Below, in pieces: positions 1-14,211 of a DNA stretch of 64,000 bases (the first letter of the stretch is position 1; every line of letters starts with the position of its first letter). A program made the position numbers and the translations under genes. Under the pieces are notes generated by a model. The model saw nothing but the letters and a program-made list of their open reading frames with translations. It was not told the DNA's origin and ran no database searches. This DNA is from Panulirus ornatus (lineage: Eukaryota; Arthropoda; Malacostraca; Decapoda; Palinuridae), in assembly GCF_036320965.1 (NCBI RefSeq), contig NC_092234.1, positions 40,210,005-40,274,004 on the forward strand. The letters run 5' to 3'.

Positions 1-177
1 TTCGAGGTCATGAGGTTATCCCTGCCATGGTCGGTGGCGAGGATAACGAGGTGGTCACTAGGGGCATGAAAACAAGTCTGTAGTTAAGATAAGACTAGTG
101 ATGGTGAGGGTGTAGTGAAGATGCAGGGGGTGGGTAGACTGTAGTGATGATGAGGGCGTAGTAAAGATGAGGGTATG

Positions 178-916
178 GTAGTGAAGATGGGCGGGTGTGG
201 TGCTGAAGATGGGCGGTTGTGGTACTGAAGATGGGCGGGTGTGGTGCTGAAGATGGGCGGGTGTGGTACTGAAGATGGGCGGGTGTGGTACTGAAGATGG
301 GCGGGTGTGGTACTGAAGATGGGCGGGTGTGGTACTGAAGATGGGCGGGTGTGGTGCTGAAGATGGGCGGGTGTGGTACTGAAGATGGGCGGGTGTGGTG
401 TTGAAGATGGGCGGGTGTGGTACTGAAGATGGGCGGGTGTGGTGCTGAAGATGGGCGGTTGTGGTACTGAAGATGGGCGGGTGTGGTGCTGAAGATGGGC
501 GGGTGTGGTACTGAAGATGGGCGGGTGTGGTACTGAAGATGGGCGGGTGTGGTGGTGAAGATGGGCGGGTGTGGTACTGAAGATGGGCGGGTGTGGTGTT
601 GAAGATGGGCGGGTGTGGTACTGAAGATGGGCGGGTGTGGTGGTGAAGATGGGCGGGTGTGGTACTGAAGATGGGCGGGTGTGGTGTTGAAGATGGGCGG
701 GTGTGGTACTGAAGATGGGCGGGTGTGGTGTTGAAGATGGGCGGGTGTGGTGGGGAAGATGGGCGGGTGTGGTGGTGAAGATGGGCGGGTGTGGTGTTGA
801 AGATGGGCGGGTGTGGTGGGGAAGATGGGCGGGTGTGGTGGGGAAGATGGGCGGGTGTGGTGGGGAAGATGGGCGGGTGTGGTGGGGAAGATGGGCGGGT
901 GTGGTGGGGAAGATGG
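178..916 (+). repeat. 22-bp minisatellite (GAAGATGGGCGGGTGTGGTACT), ~33 copies
   Basis: 22-bp units differing mainly at the last three bases (ACT, GCT, GTT, GGT, GGG). G-rich on the plus strand. The GGG end variant is fixed in the last copies. Long His/Pro-rich frames here are artefacts of the repeat. Confidence 0.97.
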
Positions 917-1570
917 AGTATGTACGGTGCAACATGATCGAACCGACGTCAGCAGTGGTTGAATGACTAAGGAACGACCTTTGGGCATGATAGGACGACC
1001 TTTGGGCATGATAGTTCGACCTTTTACCATGAGAGAACTACTCGTAAACATGGTAGGAAGAGCCAATGAGCGTAACGAATGTTACGACCCTTGAGCCAGA
1101 CGAAAGGATATGTAGGACAGAACGACCCTTAAGTATGGCAGCACGGTAGTACGACCCCTGTGTATCATGACCTTGTCAATAACTTGACTTAAGTATCAAG
1201 TGAGAGGCCACGGTATTATACTCAAGGGTCGTACCGTTGTGGTCGTACCGTCGTGGTCGTACCTTCGCGCTCAGGTGGTGAGCAGAATCCTGGTCCTGCA
1301 TTGTGTTGAACATTTCCTGCTGTGATGGGCCAGGACGCCCCTCACTCCAGCGATGGTTGCAAGATGCGGTCGACCTGGAGTCAATATTGTACAGGAGATA
1401 CGACCTAAGACTTCCATCATACTGGTGCCCGTCCTGTCACACTCTCTCTCTCTCTTGTTAGTTGTAATAATTACAACATAACAAAATGACAGTTTGGGTT
1501 ATATGTCTGGTTGATGGCTGCATATGACGTGACAGTAGAGAGGGTACACTGAAGGAAGAGAGACTACACT
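917..1570 (+). other. Unique sequence with GTACGACC-type words
   Basis: No gene recognised. Contains several ACGACCTTTGGGCATGATAG-like half-repeats (975-1025) and GGTCGTACCGT words (1225-1265), related to the dispersed motif at 30.3 kb. Confidence 0.6.
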
Positions 1571-1910
1571 AGAGGCAAGCAGGAGGGAGGCTACACACTA
1601 GAGGGAGGCAAGCAGGAGGGAGGCTACACACTAGAGGGAGGCAAGCAGGAGGGAGGCTACACACTAGAGGGAGGCAAGCAGGAGGGAGGCTACACACTAG
1701 AGGGAGGCAAGCAGGAGGGAGGCTACACACTAGAGGGAGGCAAGCAGGAGGGAGGCTACACACTAGAGGGAGGCAAGCAGGAGGGAGGCTACACACTAGA
1801 GGGAGGCAGGAAGGAGGCTACACACTAGAGGGAGGCAGGAAGGAGGCTACACACTAGAGGGAGGCAGGAAGGAGGCTACACACTAGAGGGAGGCAAGCAG
1901 GAGGGAGGCT
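1571..1910 (+). repeat. 33-bp minisatellite, ~10 copies
   Basis: Units of GGAGGCTACACACTAGAGGG + AGGCAAGCAGGAG; a shorter unit type (AGGCAGGAAGG) occupies 1800-1875. Confidence 0.95.
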
Positions 1911-2173
1911 ATACCAGTCGTCATATCCAAGGGTGCCAATACGTCATATTTACAGGTGCCAGGTCGTCGTGTTCAAGGTTATTAAGATGTCATATTTAAT
2001 AACACCAAGTTGCCATATTCAAGGGTGAAGATAACAGTGTAGGATGGTTGGGTGTGATACCACTGTGTAGATAACAGTGGAGATAAGAACACACACACAC
2101 ACACAAAAAAAAAAAAGAACAGAAACTTGATCCGTGTAAGATTTTTTTCACTTTTTTCGATTGAAGGAGGTCA

Positions 2174-2273
<100 letters not shown>

Positions 2274-2514
2274 CTTCCAGTGGCTGGGCCGCGAACCGCA
2301 TGGCTCCCCAGGGACATGTCCACTGGCGCAGGGGTTTACTATGGTCAACACAAGGGGTCGGTGTCTGGTGGTGGTGCAACTCTCCCAGACTAATTCCAAG
2401 CTTGACCCCCTTGCCCTACGCCACAATGTTGGTTCACATTCCCTCTCCTATAGGTATTACTCTGGTTTTTGCTCTCGAGAGCTACCTGCTTATGTGACCC
2501 CCCCTCTCCCCCCC

Positions 2515-2557
<43 letters not shown>

Positions 2558-2562
2558 CTAGA

Positions 2563-2795
2563 CCACGGTGCAATACTCGGCAAGGGTGGGCCGTTTTGAT
2601 ACCTGCTTCTAACCTTACACGTCGAGGCTTTGGAACACTACCTTCTCATGTCTTTCTCAATAACTTTGATCTGGCACATTTTAAAAGACAGGATTTTCTT
2701 TTCCTCCGAAATTCGTAAATACTTTTACATAATTCTCTCTATATCTTAACTACGGTCCGGCCTTGATGTGGACGTTCGTCCATGACTGGAGCCTC
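2563..2795 (+). pseudogene. Decayed LINE reverse transcriptase C-terminal tail
   Basis: The frame around 2620-2700 reads RRGFGTLPSHVFLNNFDL, similar to the LWNSLPxHVF end of Jockey/CR1-like polymerases. Homologous to 33402-33650 (minus). Fragmentary with stops. Confidence 0.55.
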
Positions 2796-2862
2796 AACAT
2801 AAAAAATCATGGGTCGGCGCAAGCCAATGTTAGTGACAACTACATTACATGTGGCGCACTGC

Positions 2863-3364
2863 ACAGAGGGACCTGGCTCAGGTACAGCACAGAGGCACCT
2901 GGCTCAGGTACAGCACAGAGGGACCTGGCTCAGGTACAGCACAGAGGCACCTGGCTCAGGTACAGCACAGAGGCACCTGGCTCAGGTACAGCACAGAGGC
3001 ACCTGGCTCAGGTACAGCACAGAGGCACCTGGCTCAGGTACAGCACGGAGGCACCTGGCTCAGGTACAGCACAGAGGCACCTGGCTCAGGTACAGCACAG
3101 AGGGACCTGGCTCAGGTACAGCACGGAGGCACCTGGCTCAGGTACAGCACAGGGACACCTGGCTCAGGTACAGCACAGAGGGACCTGGCTCAGGTACAGC
3201 ACAGAGGGACCTGGCTCAGGTACAGCACAGAGGGACCTGGCTCAGGTACAGCACAGAGGGACCTGGCTCAGGTACAGCACAGAGGGACCTGGCTCAGGTA
3301 CAGCACAGAGGGACCTGGCTCAGGTACAGCACGGAGGCACCTGGCTCAGGTACAGCACAGGGAC
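2863..3364 (+). repeat. 26-bp minisatellite, ~19 copies
   Basis: Units of ACCTGGCTCAGGTACAGCAC + AGAGGG/AGAGGC. Confidence 0.97.
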
Positions 3365-3384
3365 ACGTCCTTCACAACAACCGA

Positions 3385-3560
3385 CTCACACCACAACACA
3401 CCCGACCATACCCGACCCACGCCACAACACACCCGACCATACCCGACCCACGCCACAACACACCCGACCATACCCGACCCACGCCACAACACGCCCGACC
3501 GTACCCGACGCACGCCACAACACACCCGACCATATCCGACGCACGCCACAGCACACGAGA
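3385..3560 (+). repeat. 31-bp tandem repeat, ~5 copies
   Basis: Units of CCACAACACACCCGACCATA + CCCGACCCACG, directly following the 26-bp array. 3561-3690 is unique sequence without a recognised gene. Confidence 0.92.
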
Positions 3561-3696
3561 GGTCAAATCCTGCGTGACCTGGCAGGTGGTGTACGTCACC
3601 AGGTGGCTAGCAACGTGGCGGTGGGCGGGATGGGCGAGAGGCCTGCTTCTCCCGCCGGCAAATCGATCGCCTTCACTAATGCATGACTGAACACCT

Positions 3697-4372
3697 GCGA
3701 TGGCCTGCCACTACCGCTATGGCCCGTCACCACCCCCACTCCACAATGGCCTGCCACTACCGCTATCGCCCGTCACCACCCCCACTCCACAATGGCCTGC
3801 CACTACCGCTATCGCCCGTCACCACCCCCACTCCACAATGGCCTGCCACTACCGCTATGGTCCGTCACCACCCTCACTCCACAATGGCCTGCCACTACCG
3901 CTATGGCCCGTCACCACCCCCACTCCACAATGGCCTGCCGCTACCGCTATGGCCCGTCACCACCCCTACTCCACAATGGCCTGCCACTACCGCTATGGCC
4001 CGTCACCACCCCCACTCCACAATGGTCTACCACTACCGCTATGGCCCGTCACCACCCCCACTCCACAATGGCCTGCCACTACCGCTATGGCCCGTCACCA
4101 CCCCCACTCCACAATGGCCTGCCGCTACCGCTATGGCCCGTCACCACCCCCACTCCACAATGGCCTGCCACTACCGCTATGGCCCGTCACCACCCCCACT
4201 CCACAATGGTCTACCACTACCGCTATGGCCCGTCACCACCCCCACTCCACAATGGCCTGCCACTACCGCTATGGCCCGTCACCACCCCCACTCCACAATG
4301 GCCTGCCGCTACCGCTATGGCCCGTCACCACCCCCACTCCACAATGGTCTACCACTGCTACCCCAACTTACA
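3697..4372 (+). repeat. 46-bp minisatellite, ~14 copies
   Basis: Units of TGGCCTGCCACTACCGCTAT + GGCCCGTCACCACCCCCACT + CCACAA. 4373-4770 is unique sequence with a C-homopolymer/CA tract at 4706-4743. Confidence 0.97.
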
Positions 4373-4770
4373 TGACTGGATCTACCAGGAGGAGCAGGCC
4401 TCACCTGACATGACTGGAGCTACCACCTGACATGACTCATGTGTTAACATTGATTTCCTGGATTTATCCTGCAAGTGTAAACATTACTTAATGAAGAATG
4501 TGTTGTCGTGGTGGAGGGGGTCGCTGATGATGTCCCCCCCCTCCCCCCCTTCCCAGTTAACAAGCCTGTTTAAGGTAAAAAGAAAATGGCCTTGGACGTG
4601 ATCGCCTGTGTTTGGGATAAACACCAATCTGTAAATAATTCCCACCACCACCGCCATGTTCAGGTCTGACCCACATACAACATTTACCTCAGCTACACTG
4701 CTTACCCCCCCCCCCCCCCCACACACACACACACACGCACACAAGTAAGTCTGTCACTCACTGGATACCG

Positions 4771-4831
4771 TGACCCATGGCTCTGGTCGTCTCGGACCCA
4801 TGGCTCTGGTCGTCTCGGACCCATGGCTGTG
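4771..4831 (+). repeat. 26-bp repeat CCATGGCTCTGGTCGTCTCG, 3 copies
   Basis: Short tandem immediately upstream of the PLE end fragment. Confidence 0.8.
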
Positions 4832-5016
4832 ATTGTTTACCAAATGGCGTCCTAGCTTCGTCTCTTCGATGTATATCAACTGACTGATATATTTCTCTCT
4901 TGTGTCTCCCCTGATGATGTGATTATTACACGAAAGTGCACTTGGGAACTTTTCTTGTTTCATTTTCCCCGTGGACTCATAGGAATATCTTGATCACGCG
5001 CAAAATTGTGATCCTT

Positions 5017-5020
<4 letters not shown>
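4832..5020 (+). mobile_element. PLE-1 3' end fragment with hammerhead-like motif
   Basis: Homologous to the sequence downstream of the GIY-YIG region at 20.2-20.9 kb (minus) and to two copies at 39.5-39.8 kb. Runs from TTTACCAAATGGCG to GTGATCCTTTCC and abuts (TA)n. It belongs to a Penelope-like element by homology with the 20-kb copy. Confidence 0.75.
4907..4947 (+). ncRNA. Hammerhead ribozyme-like motif (type I, copy 1)
   Basis: Conserved core CTGATGA 4911-4917 and GAAA 4932-4935. Stem I UCCC 4907-4910 with GGGA 4944-4947. Stem II GUG 4919-4921 with CAC 4929-4931 and a 7-nt loop. Minimal stem III AG/CU closed by UGCA. Predicted cleavage after U4943 (CUU). One extra U (4918) sits between A9 and stem II; single insertions there are known in natural hammerheads such as CChMVd. 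Activity is not shown. Confidence 0.6.
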
Positions 5021-5079
<59 letters not shown>

Positions 5080-5085
5080 TTTTTT
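5021..5085 (+). repeat. (TA)n plus poly-T
   Basis: (TA)n 5021-5061 then T24, joining the PLE fragment to the first SINE-A copy. Confidence 0.97.
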
Positions 5086-5313
5086 CATACTATTTGCCAT
5101 TTCCCGCGTTAGCGAGGTAGCGTTAAGAACAGAGAACTGGGCCTTAGAGGGAATATCCTCACCTGACCCCCTTCTCTGTTCCTTCTATAGGAAAATCAAA
5201 AAAAAAAACAAGAAAGGGGAGCATTTCCAGCCACCCGCTCCCTCCCCTTTTAGTCGCCTTCTACGACACGCAGGGAATACGTGGGAAGTATTCTTTCTCC
5301 TCTATCCCCAGGG

Positions 5314-5316
<3 letters not shown>
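5086..5316 (-). mobile_element. SINE-A copy 1
   Basis: ~225-bp dispersed element; on the minus strand it begins ATCCCTGGGGATAG and ends CGCTAACGCGGGAAATGGC followed by A/TA tail. The same element recurs at 5401, 8407, 37093, 38537 and 46150. No intact pol III box recognised, so SINE status is inferred from size, copy number and tail sharing with LINE-A. Confidence 0.7.

Positions 5317-5400
<84 letters not shown>
5317..5400 (+). repeat. (TA)n microsatellite
   Basis: Uninterrupted TA tract between two SINE-A copies. Confidence 0.99.
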
Positions 5401-5402
<2 letters not shown>

Positions 5403-5634
5403 TTCAAAACTATTCGCCATTTCCTGCATTAGCAAGGTAGCGTTAAGAACAGAGGACTGGGCCTCTGAGGGAATATCCTCACCAGGCCCCCTTCTCTGTT
5501 CCTTCTTCTGGAAAATTAAAAAAAGAAAAAAAAAATCAAGAGGGGAGGATTTCCAGCCCCCTGCTCCCTCCCCTTTTAGTCGCCTTCTACGACACGCAGG
5601 GAATACGTGGGAAGTATTCTTTCTCCCCTATCTC

Positions 5635-5640
<6 letters not shown>
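5401..5640 (-). mobile_element. SINE-A copy 2
   Basis: Second head-to-tail copy, same orientation as copy 1, flanked by (TA)n on both sides. Confidence 0.7.

Positions 5641-5727
<87 letters not shown>
5638..5727 (+). repeat. (TA)n microsatellite
   Basis: TA tract with a few TTTATA interruptions. 5728-5867 is unique apart from a short (ATC)n at 5773-5792. Confidence 0.98.
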
Positions 5728-5867
5728 CGTAGTCCCGGTAATCATATGACTAAAATTTCATAAAATTTCGCTATCATCATCATCATCATCATGATAAGGA
5801 TTAAAAACTTAGAAAACGAATATTGAACTGAATATTCTACAGATCAACACCTTCAGTGTCCCGGAGC

Positions 5868-6962
<1,095 letters not shown>

Positions 6963-7200
6963 GGCAGAACAAAGTTGTACCTCAAAGTTCATGTCTGCCA
7001 CACTCCTGGTCACTTGATATGAACAAACGTAGTGACTAAATAACATAATCCTGGTCTAGATATTCTCGTAGCTATCATCACCAGGTAATCTTTGAGGTTC
7101 CTGTTATATTCATCATGATATAAGATAATATAATATGGCTCATTGTTAGAAATATCTCAACGAAGTGATACAAATATACAGTAATAAATAAGCCTATTCC

Positions 7201-7201
<1 letters not shown>

Positions 7202-7279
<78 letters not shown>

Positions 7280-7296
7280 TTATTTATTTATATATT
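7202..7296 (+). repeat. (TA)n then TTTA repeats
   Basis: TA tract directly abutting the 3' end of LINE-A copy 1. 6963-7201 is unique sequence with no gene seen. Confidence 0.98.
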
Positions 7297-8381
7297 TTGC
7301 TTTGTCGCTGTCTCCCGCGTTTGCGAGGTAGCGCAAGGAAACAGACGAAAGAAATAGCCCAACCCACCCCCATACACAATGTATACACACACACACACGT
7401 CCACACACGCAAATATACATACCTATACATCTCAATGTACACATATATATACATACACAGACACATACATATATACCCATGCACACAATTCACACTGTAT
7501 GCCCCCATTCACTCCCATCGCCACCTCGCCACACATGGAATACCATCCCCCTCCCCCCTCATGTGTGCGAGGTAGCGCTAGGAAAAGACAACAAAGGCCC
7601 CATTCGTTCACACTCAGTCTCTAGCTGCCACGCAATAATGCCCGAAACCACAGCTCCCTTTCCACATCCAGGCCCCACACAACTTTCCATGGGTTACCCC
7701 AGACGCTTCACATGCCCTGGTTCAATCCATTGACAGCACGTCGACCCCGGTATACCACATCGTTCCAATTCACTCTATTCCTTGCCCGCCTTTCACCCTC
7801 CTGCATGTTCAGGCCCCGATCACTTAAAATCTTTTTCACTCCATCTTTCCACCTCCAATTTGGTCTCCCACTTCTCCTCGTTCCCTCCACCTCTGACACA
7901 TATATCCTCTTGGTCAATCTTTCCTCACTCATTCTCTCCATGTGCCCAAACCATTTCAAAACACCCTCTTCTGCTCTCTCAACCACCCTCTTTTTATTAC
8001 CACACATCTCTCTTACCCTATTATTACTTACTCGATCAAACCACGTCACACCACATATTGTCCTCAACCATCTCATTTCCAGCACATCCACCCTCCTGCG
8101 CACAACTCTATCCATAGCACACGCCTCGCAACCATACAACATTGTTGGAACCACTATTCCTTCAAACATACCCATTTTGCTTTCCGAGATAATGTTCTCG
8201 ACTTCCACAAATTCTTCAACGCTCCCAGAACTTTTGCCCCCTCCCCCACCCTATGATTCACTTCCATGGTTCCATCCATTGCCAAATCCACTCCCAGATA
8301 TCTAAAACACTTTACTTCCTCCAGTTTTTCTCTATTCAAACTTACTTCCCAATTGACTTGACCCTCAACCCTACTGTACCT
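7297..8381 (-). mobile_element. LINE-A copy 1 (5'-truncated, RTE-like)
   Basis: Non-LTR retrotransposon fragment. Minus-strand ORF tail (about 8380-7708) carries YLGVDLAMDGTMEVNHRVGE, MLYGCEACAMDR and [18 protein letters not shown], the C-terminal end of a reverse transcriptase ORF of the RTE type (WFGHMERM...GRPxxRW). A 1-nt deletion near 8180 splits the frame. The 3' UTR (7707-7297) ends GGGAGACAGCGACAAAGCA and abuts (TA)n. Confidence 0.8.
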
Positions 8382-8406
8382 ATATATATATATATATTTT
8401 TTTTTT
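8382..8406 (+). repeat. Short (TA)n/poly-T junction
   Basis: Separates LINE-A copy 1 from a SINE-A fragment. Confidence 0.9.
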
Positions 8407-9746
<1,340 letters not shown>

Positions 9747-9752
9747 AATAAT

Positions 9753-9820
<68 letters not shown>
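9747..9820 (+). repeat. (TAA)n/(TA)n tail
   Basis: Follows the LINE-A 3' end. 9821-10252 is unique sequence with no gene recognised. Confidence 0.97.
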
Positions 9821-9822
<2 letters not shown>

Positions 9823-10251
9823 GTGGATGGAAGGGTTTTGTGTTTGCTACGTCCAACACTAGGAGGGCTGAGGGTCGATAGCCGAAGTGTATTGATCAAT
9901 GGTCGTGTGGTAGCGTAGGTGATGATGGTGCCACGCTTGACACACCTCATGATGACCACGACCTCCACTTAACCTTTCCTGAGGATGGTGGGACGTAACT
10001 ATACTGACATCCTTGTGTGAGGTACACACACATGGCTGAAAATGACAACCAACAACTGTTTCAAAGCATACACGGAGATAATGCCACGTGACCTTTAACG
10101 ACATGATTGCCTGTGCGATCTTTGGTAGGCTACAGAAAAATGGAAGTACTTAATTGGTTGACCTTTGACAAGGTCCGCCATACACAGGGGGAAACATCTG
10201 TTCTTGATCACTGTTATAGAGTTAACACAAATGCTTGGCCTCCTATCCGTA

Positions 10252-10252
<1 letters not shown>

Positions 10253-10313
<61 letters not shown>
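10253..10313 (+). repeat. (CA)n microsatellite
   Basis: About 60 bp CA. A G-homopolymer of 19 follows at 10521-10539. Confidence 0.98.
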
Positions 10314-10315
<2 letters not shown>

Positions 10316-10573
10316 TTTCTGTTCATGTGACCTTTAACAAGATACAGCCAGAGGGAAGTGACCTTTCCTTCATGCATGATATACACATGAGGGAGGCCCC
10401 GGCCCACACAACCTGAGGTATACACAGTGAGATAATAACCTTCACAACCTTTATCAATGCACAACACAGAGAGGGGGAGGGTTTGCCCCCTCCAGATGAA
10501 GGTCGGCTGGGCATTATACATGGGGGGGGGGGGGGGGAACAGGAGCGGCTCTGTGAGTGACCTTGTCCTACAC

Positions 10574-10607
10574 AATCATCATCATCATCATAATCATCAT
10601 CATCACT

Positions 10608-10642
<35 letters not shown>

Positions 10643-10655
10643 AATCATCATCACT

Positions 10656-10689
<34 letters not shown>

Positions 10690-10972
10690 CTATCATCATC
10701 ATCACCATCATCACCATCATCATCATCATCATCATCACTGTCATCATCATCATCATCATCACTATCATCATCATCACCATCATCACCATCATCATCATCA
10801 TCATCATCACTGTCATCATCATCATCATCATCACCATCATCATCACCATCATCACCATCATCATCATCATCATCATCACTGTCATCATCATCATCATCAT
10901 CACCATCATCATCACCATCATCACCATCATCATCATCATCATCATCACTGTCATCATCATCATCAACAACAA
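10574..10972 (+). repeat. (ATC)n trinucleotide tract with higher-order structure
   Basis: ATC repeats punctuated by ACTATC, ACCATC and ACTGTC variants in blocks of ~57-66 bp, showing that larger units were duplicated. Confidence 0.98.
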
Positions 10973-11059
10973 CACAGACACAAGCGACATGTTTGACCAA
11001 CACTTTCTTTCCTCCAGTTGCTGACAGCTTTAGATATAATTTTAGAACATACGATCAAC

Positions 11060-13495
11060 CAGGGAAAATCTGATCAACCCGGGAAAACTTGATCAATCTA
11101 AGAAAATCTAATCAACCTGGGAAAATCTGATCAACAACCCGTGAAGACCTGATCAACCTGGGAAAACCTGATCAACCTGTGAAACCCTGATCAGTCTAGG
11201 AAAACTTGATCAACCTAGGAAAACCTGATCAACATGGGAAAACCTGATCAACGTGGGAAAACCTGATCTTTCTGGGAAAACCTGATCAACCTGGGAAAAC
11301 CTGATCAACCTGGGAAAACCTGATCAACCTGGGAAAACCTGATCAACCTGGAAAGACCTGATCAATCTAGGAAAACTTGATCGACCTGGGAAAACCCGAT
11401 CAACCTAGGAAAACCTGATCAACCTAGGAAAACCTGATCAACCTGGGAAAACCTGATCAACCTGGGAAAACCTGATCAACCTGGAAAGACCTGATCAATC
11501 TAGGAAAACTTGATCGACCTGGGAAAATCCGATCAACCTAGGAAAACCTGATCAACCTAGGAAAACCTGATCAACCTGGGAAAACCTGATCAACATGGGA
11601 AAACCTGATCAACATGGAAAAACCTGATCAACCTAGGAAAACCTGATCAACCTGGAAAGACCTGATCAATCTAGGAAAACTTGATCGACCTGGGAAAACC
11701 CGATCAACCTAGGAAAACCTGATCAACCTAGGAAAACCTGATCAACCTGGGAAAACCTGATCAACATGGGAAAACCTGATCAACATGGAAAAACCTGATC
11801 AACCTAGGAAAACCTGATCAACCTAGGAAAACCTGATCAGCATAGGAAAACCTGATCAACCTGGGAAAACCTGATCAACATGGAAAAACCTGATCAACAT
11901 GGGAAAACCTGATCAACCTAGGAAAACCTGATCAACAGAGGAAAACCTGATCAACCTGGGAAAACCTGATCAACATGGAAAAACCTGATCAACATGGGAA
12001 AACCTGATCAACCTAGGAAAACCTGATCAACCTAGGAAAACCTGATCAACATAGGAAAACCTGATCAACCTGGGAAAACCTGATCAACATGGAAAAACCT
12101 GATCAACATGGGAAAACCTGATCAACCTAGGAAAACCTGATCAACATAGGAAAACCTGATCAACCTAGGAAAACCTGATCAACATAGGAAAACCTGATCA
12201 ACCTGGGAAAACCTGATCAACATGGAAAAACCTGATCAACCTTGGAAAACCTGATCAACCTTGGAAAACCTGATCAACCTGGGAAAACCTGATCAACCTA
12301 GGAAAACCTGATCAACCTAGGAAAACCTGATCAACCTGGGAAAACCTGATCAACCTGGGAAAACCTGATCAACATGGGAAAACCTGATCAACATGGAAAA
12401 ACCTGATCAACCTAGGAAAACCTGATCAACCTGGAAAAACCTGATCAATCTAGGAAAACGATCGACCTGGGAAAACCTGGTCGACCTGAGAAAACTTGAT
12501 CAACCTGGGAAAACCTGATTAACTTAGGAAAACCTGATCTACCTGGGAAGGCCTGATCAACATGGGAAAACCTGATCAACTTAGGAAAATCTGATCAACC
12601 TAGGAAAACCTGATCAACCTGGGAAAACCTGATCAACCTGGGAAAACCTGATCAACCTGGGAAAACCTGATCAACCTAGGAAAACCTGATCAACCTTGGA
12701 AAACCTGATCAACCTGGGAAAACCTGATCAACTTAGGAAAACCTGATCAACCTTGGAAAACCTGATCAACCTAGGAAAACCTGATCAACCTAGGAAAACC
12801 TGATCAACCTGGGAAAACCTGATCAACCTTGGAAAACCTGATCAACCTGGGAAAACCTGATTAACCTAGGAAAACCTGATCAACCTGGAAAAACCTGATT
12901 AACATGGGAAAACCTGATCAACATGGGAAAACCTGATCAACATGGGAAAACCTGATCAACCTAGGAAAACCTGATCAACCTGGGAAAACCTGATCAACAT
13001 GGGAAAACCTTATCAACATGGGAAAACCTGATCAACCTAGGAAAACCTGATCAACCTGGGAAAACCTGATCAACCTGGGAAAACCTTATCAACATGGGAA
13101 AACCTGATCAACCTAGGAAAACCTGATCAACCTGGGAAAACCTGATCAATCTGGGAAATCCTGATCAACATGGGAAAACCTGATCAACTTAGGAAAACCT
13201 GATCAACTTGGGAAAACCTGATCAACTTAGGAAAACCTGATCAACTTAGGAAAAATCTGATCAACCTAGGAAAACCTGATCAACTTGGGAAAACCTGATC
13301 AACTTAGGAAAACCTGATCAACCTGGGAAAACCTGATCAACTTAGGAAAACGTGATCAACTTAGGAAAACCTGATCAACTTAGGAAAATCTGATCAAATG
13401 GGAAAACCTGATCAACTTAGGAAAATCTGATCAAATGGGAAAACCTGATCAACCTGGGAAAACGTGATCAACTTAGGAAAACCTGATTAACTTGG
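11060..13495 (+). repeat. 19-bp satellite (GATCAACCTGGGAAAACCT), ~125 copies
   Basis: 2.4 kb of 19-bp units with CCTGGG/CCTAGG/CATGGG/CTTAGG variants; every unit carries GATC. Blocks of variant order recur (for example 11340-11480 against 11490-11600 and 11650-11760). Lacks unique spacers, so it is a satellite, not a CRISPR. Confidence 0.98.
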
Positions 13496-14211
13496 AGAAA
13501 TACCTAAGCACCATTTGATATAATATTTGATTTACTATATTGTGGAACTGGTCTGATAAACCTGATTCATGCATCTGTAAGTCTTACTATCACACATATC
13601 AACAAATGAGTTTCTGTACTTCACTGTCGCACATAACCTCCTTTGGACGCTCATAACCTCCTTTGGACGTATTGTTGTTCGAATCCAATTGTATCTTTAA
13701 GGTCAGTTAACATCCTAGACCCACCCACCGCTACATCGTAAATAAACATGATGGATTTATTGAATGCTCGAGATCAGATGCTGAATAGACGAATACAAGT
13801 CCAGTGAGAAAAACTTATTTTTGAAAACAAACACCAACACGGTATCGATATATGTGTATCTATACAGCTTTCTCTTCTCACCACACTAAGCTATACAACT
13901 CCTCCCGCAGTAATGTATAAGTTTCTGATCTTACATACACTACCACAAGAAGCCTTGGTGGGATCTAATGGTATATTGATATTTCATGCCTTTTTTATAT
14001 ATTTAATAAAGCAAGAGGAGAACCCATTGCCATGCCAAATATTTGCTATTAAACATTGTCATTAACGGAAAATCCATCATTTATTTATTACACATAACTC
14101 AGTAAAGTTTATGAAACACTTTGGCTCACTTAGAAGTCGAGGTTGGGCAGCTGACCTCTTGAGGAACGTGGTAGATATTGTAGAGGAACGTTAGTAAACA
14201 ATGAGTTAACA
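13496..14211 (+). other. AT-rich unique sequence
   Basis: No coding or RNA gene recognised. GTTCGAATCC at 13678-13687 resembles a tRNA B box but has no A box partner. Confidence 0.6.

Noticed and set aside
11060..13495. CRISPR-like regular repeats
   Set aside because: No unique spacers between units and the setting is eukaryotic; it is a satellite.
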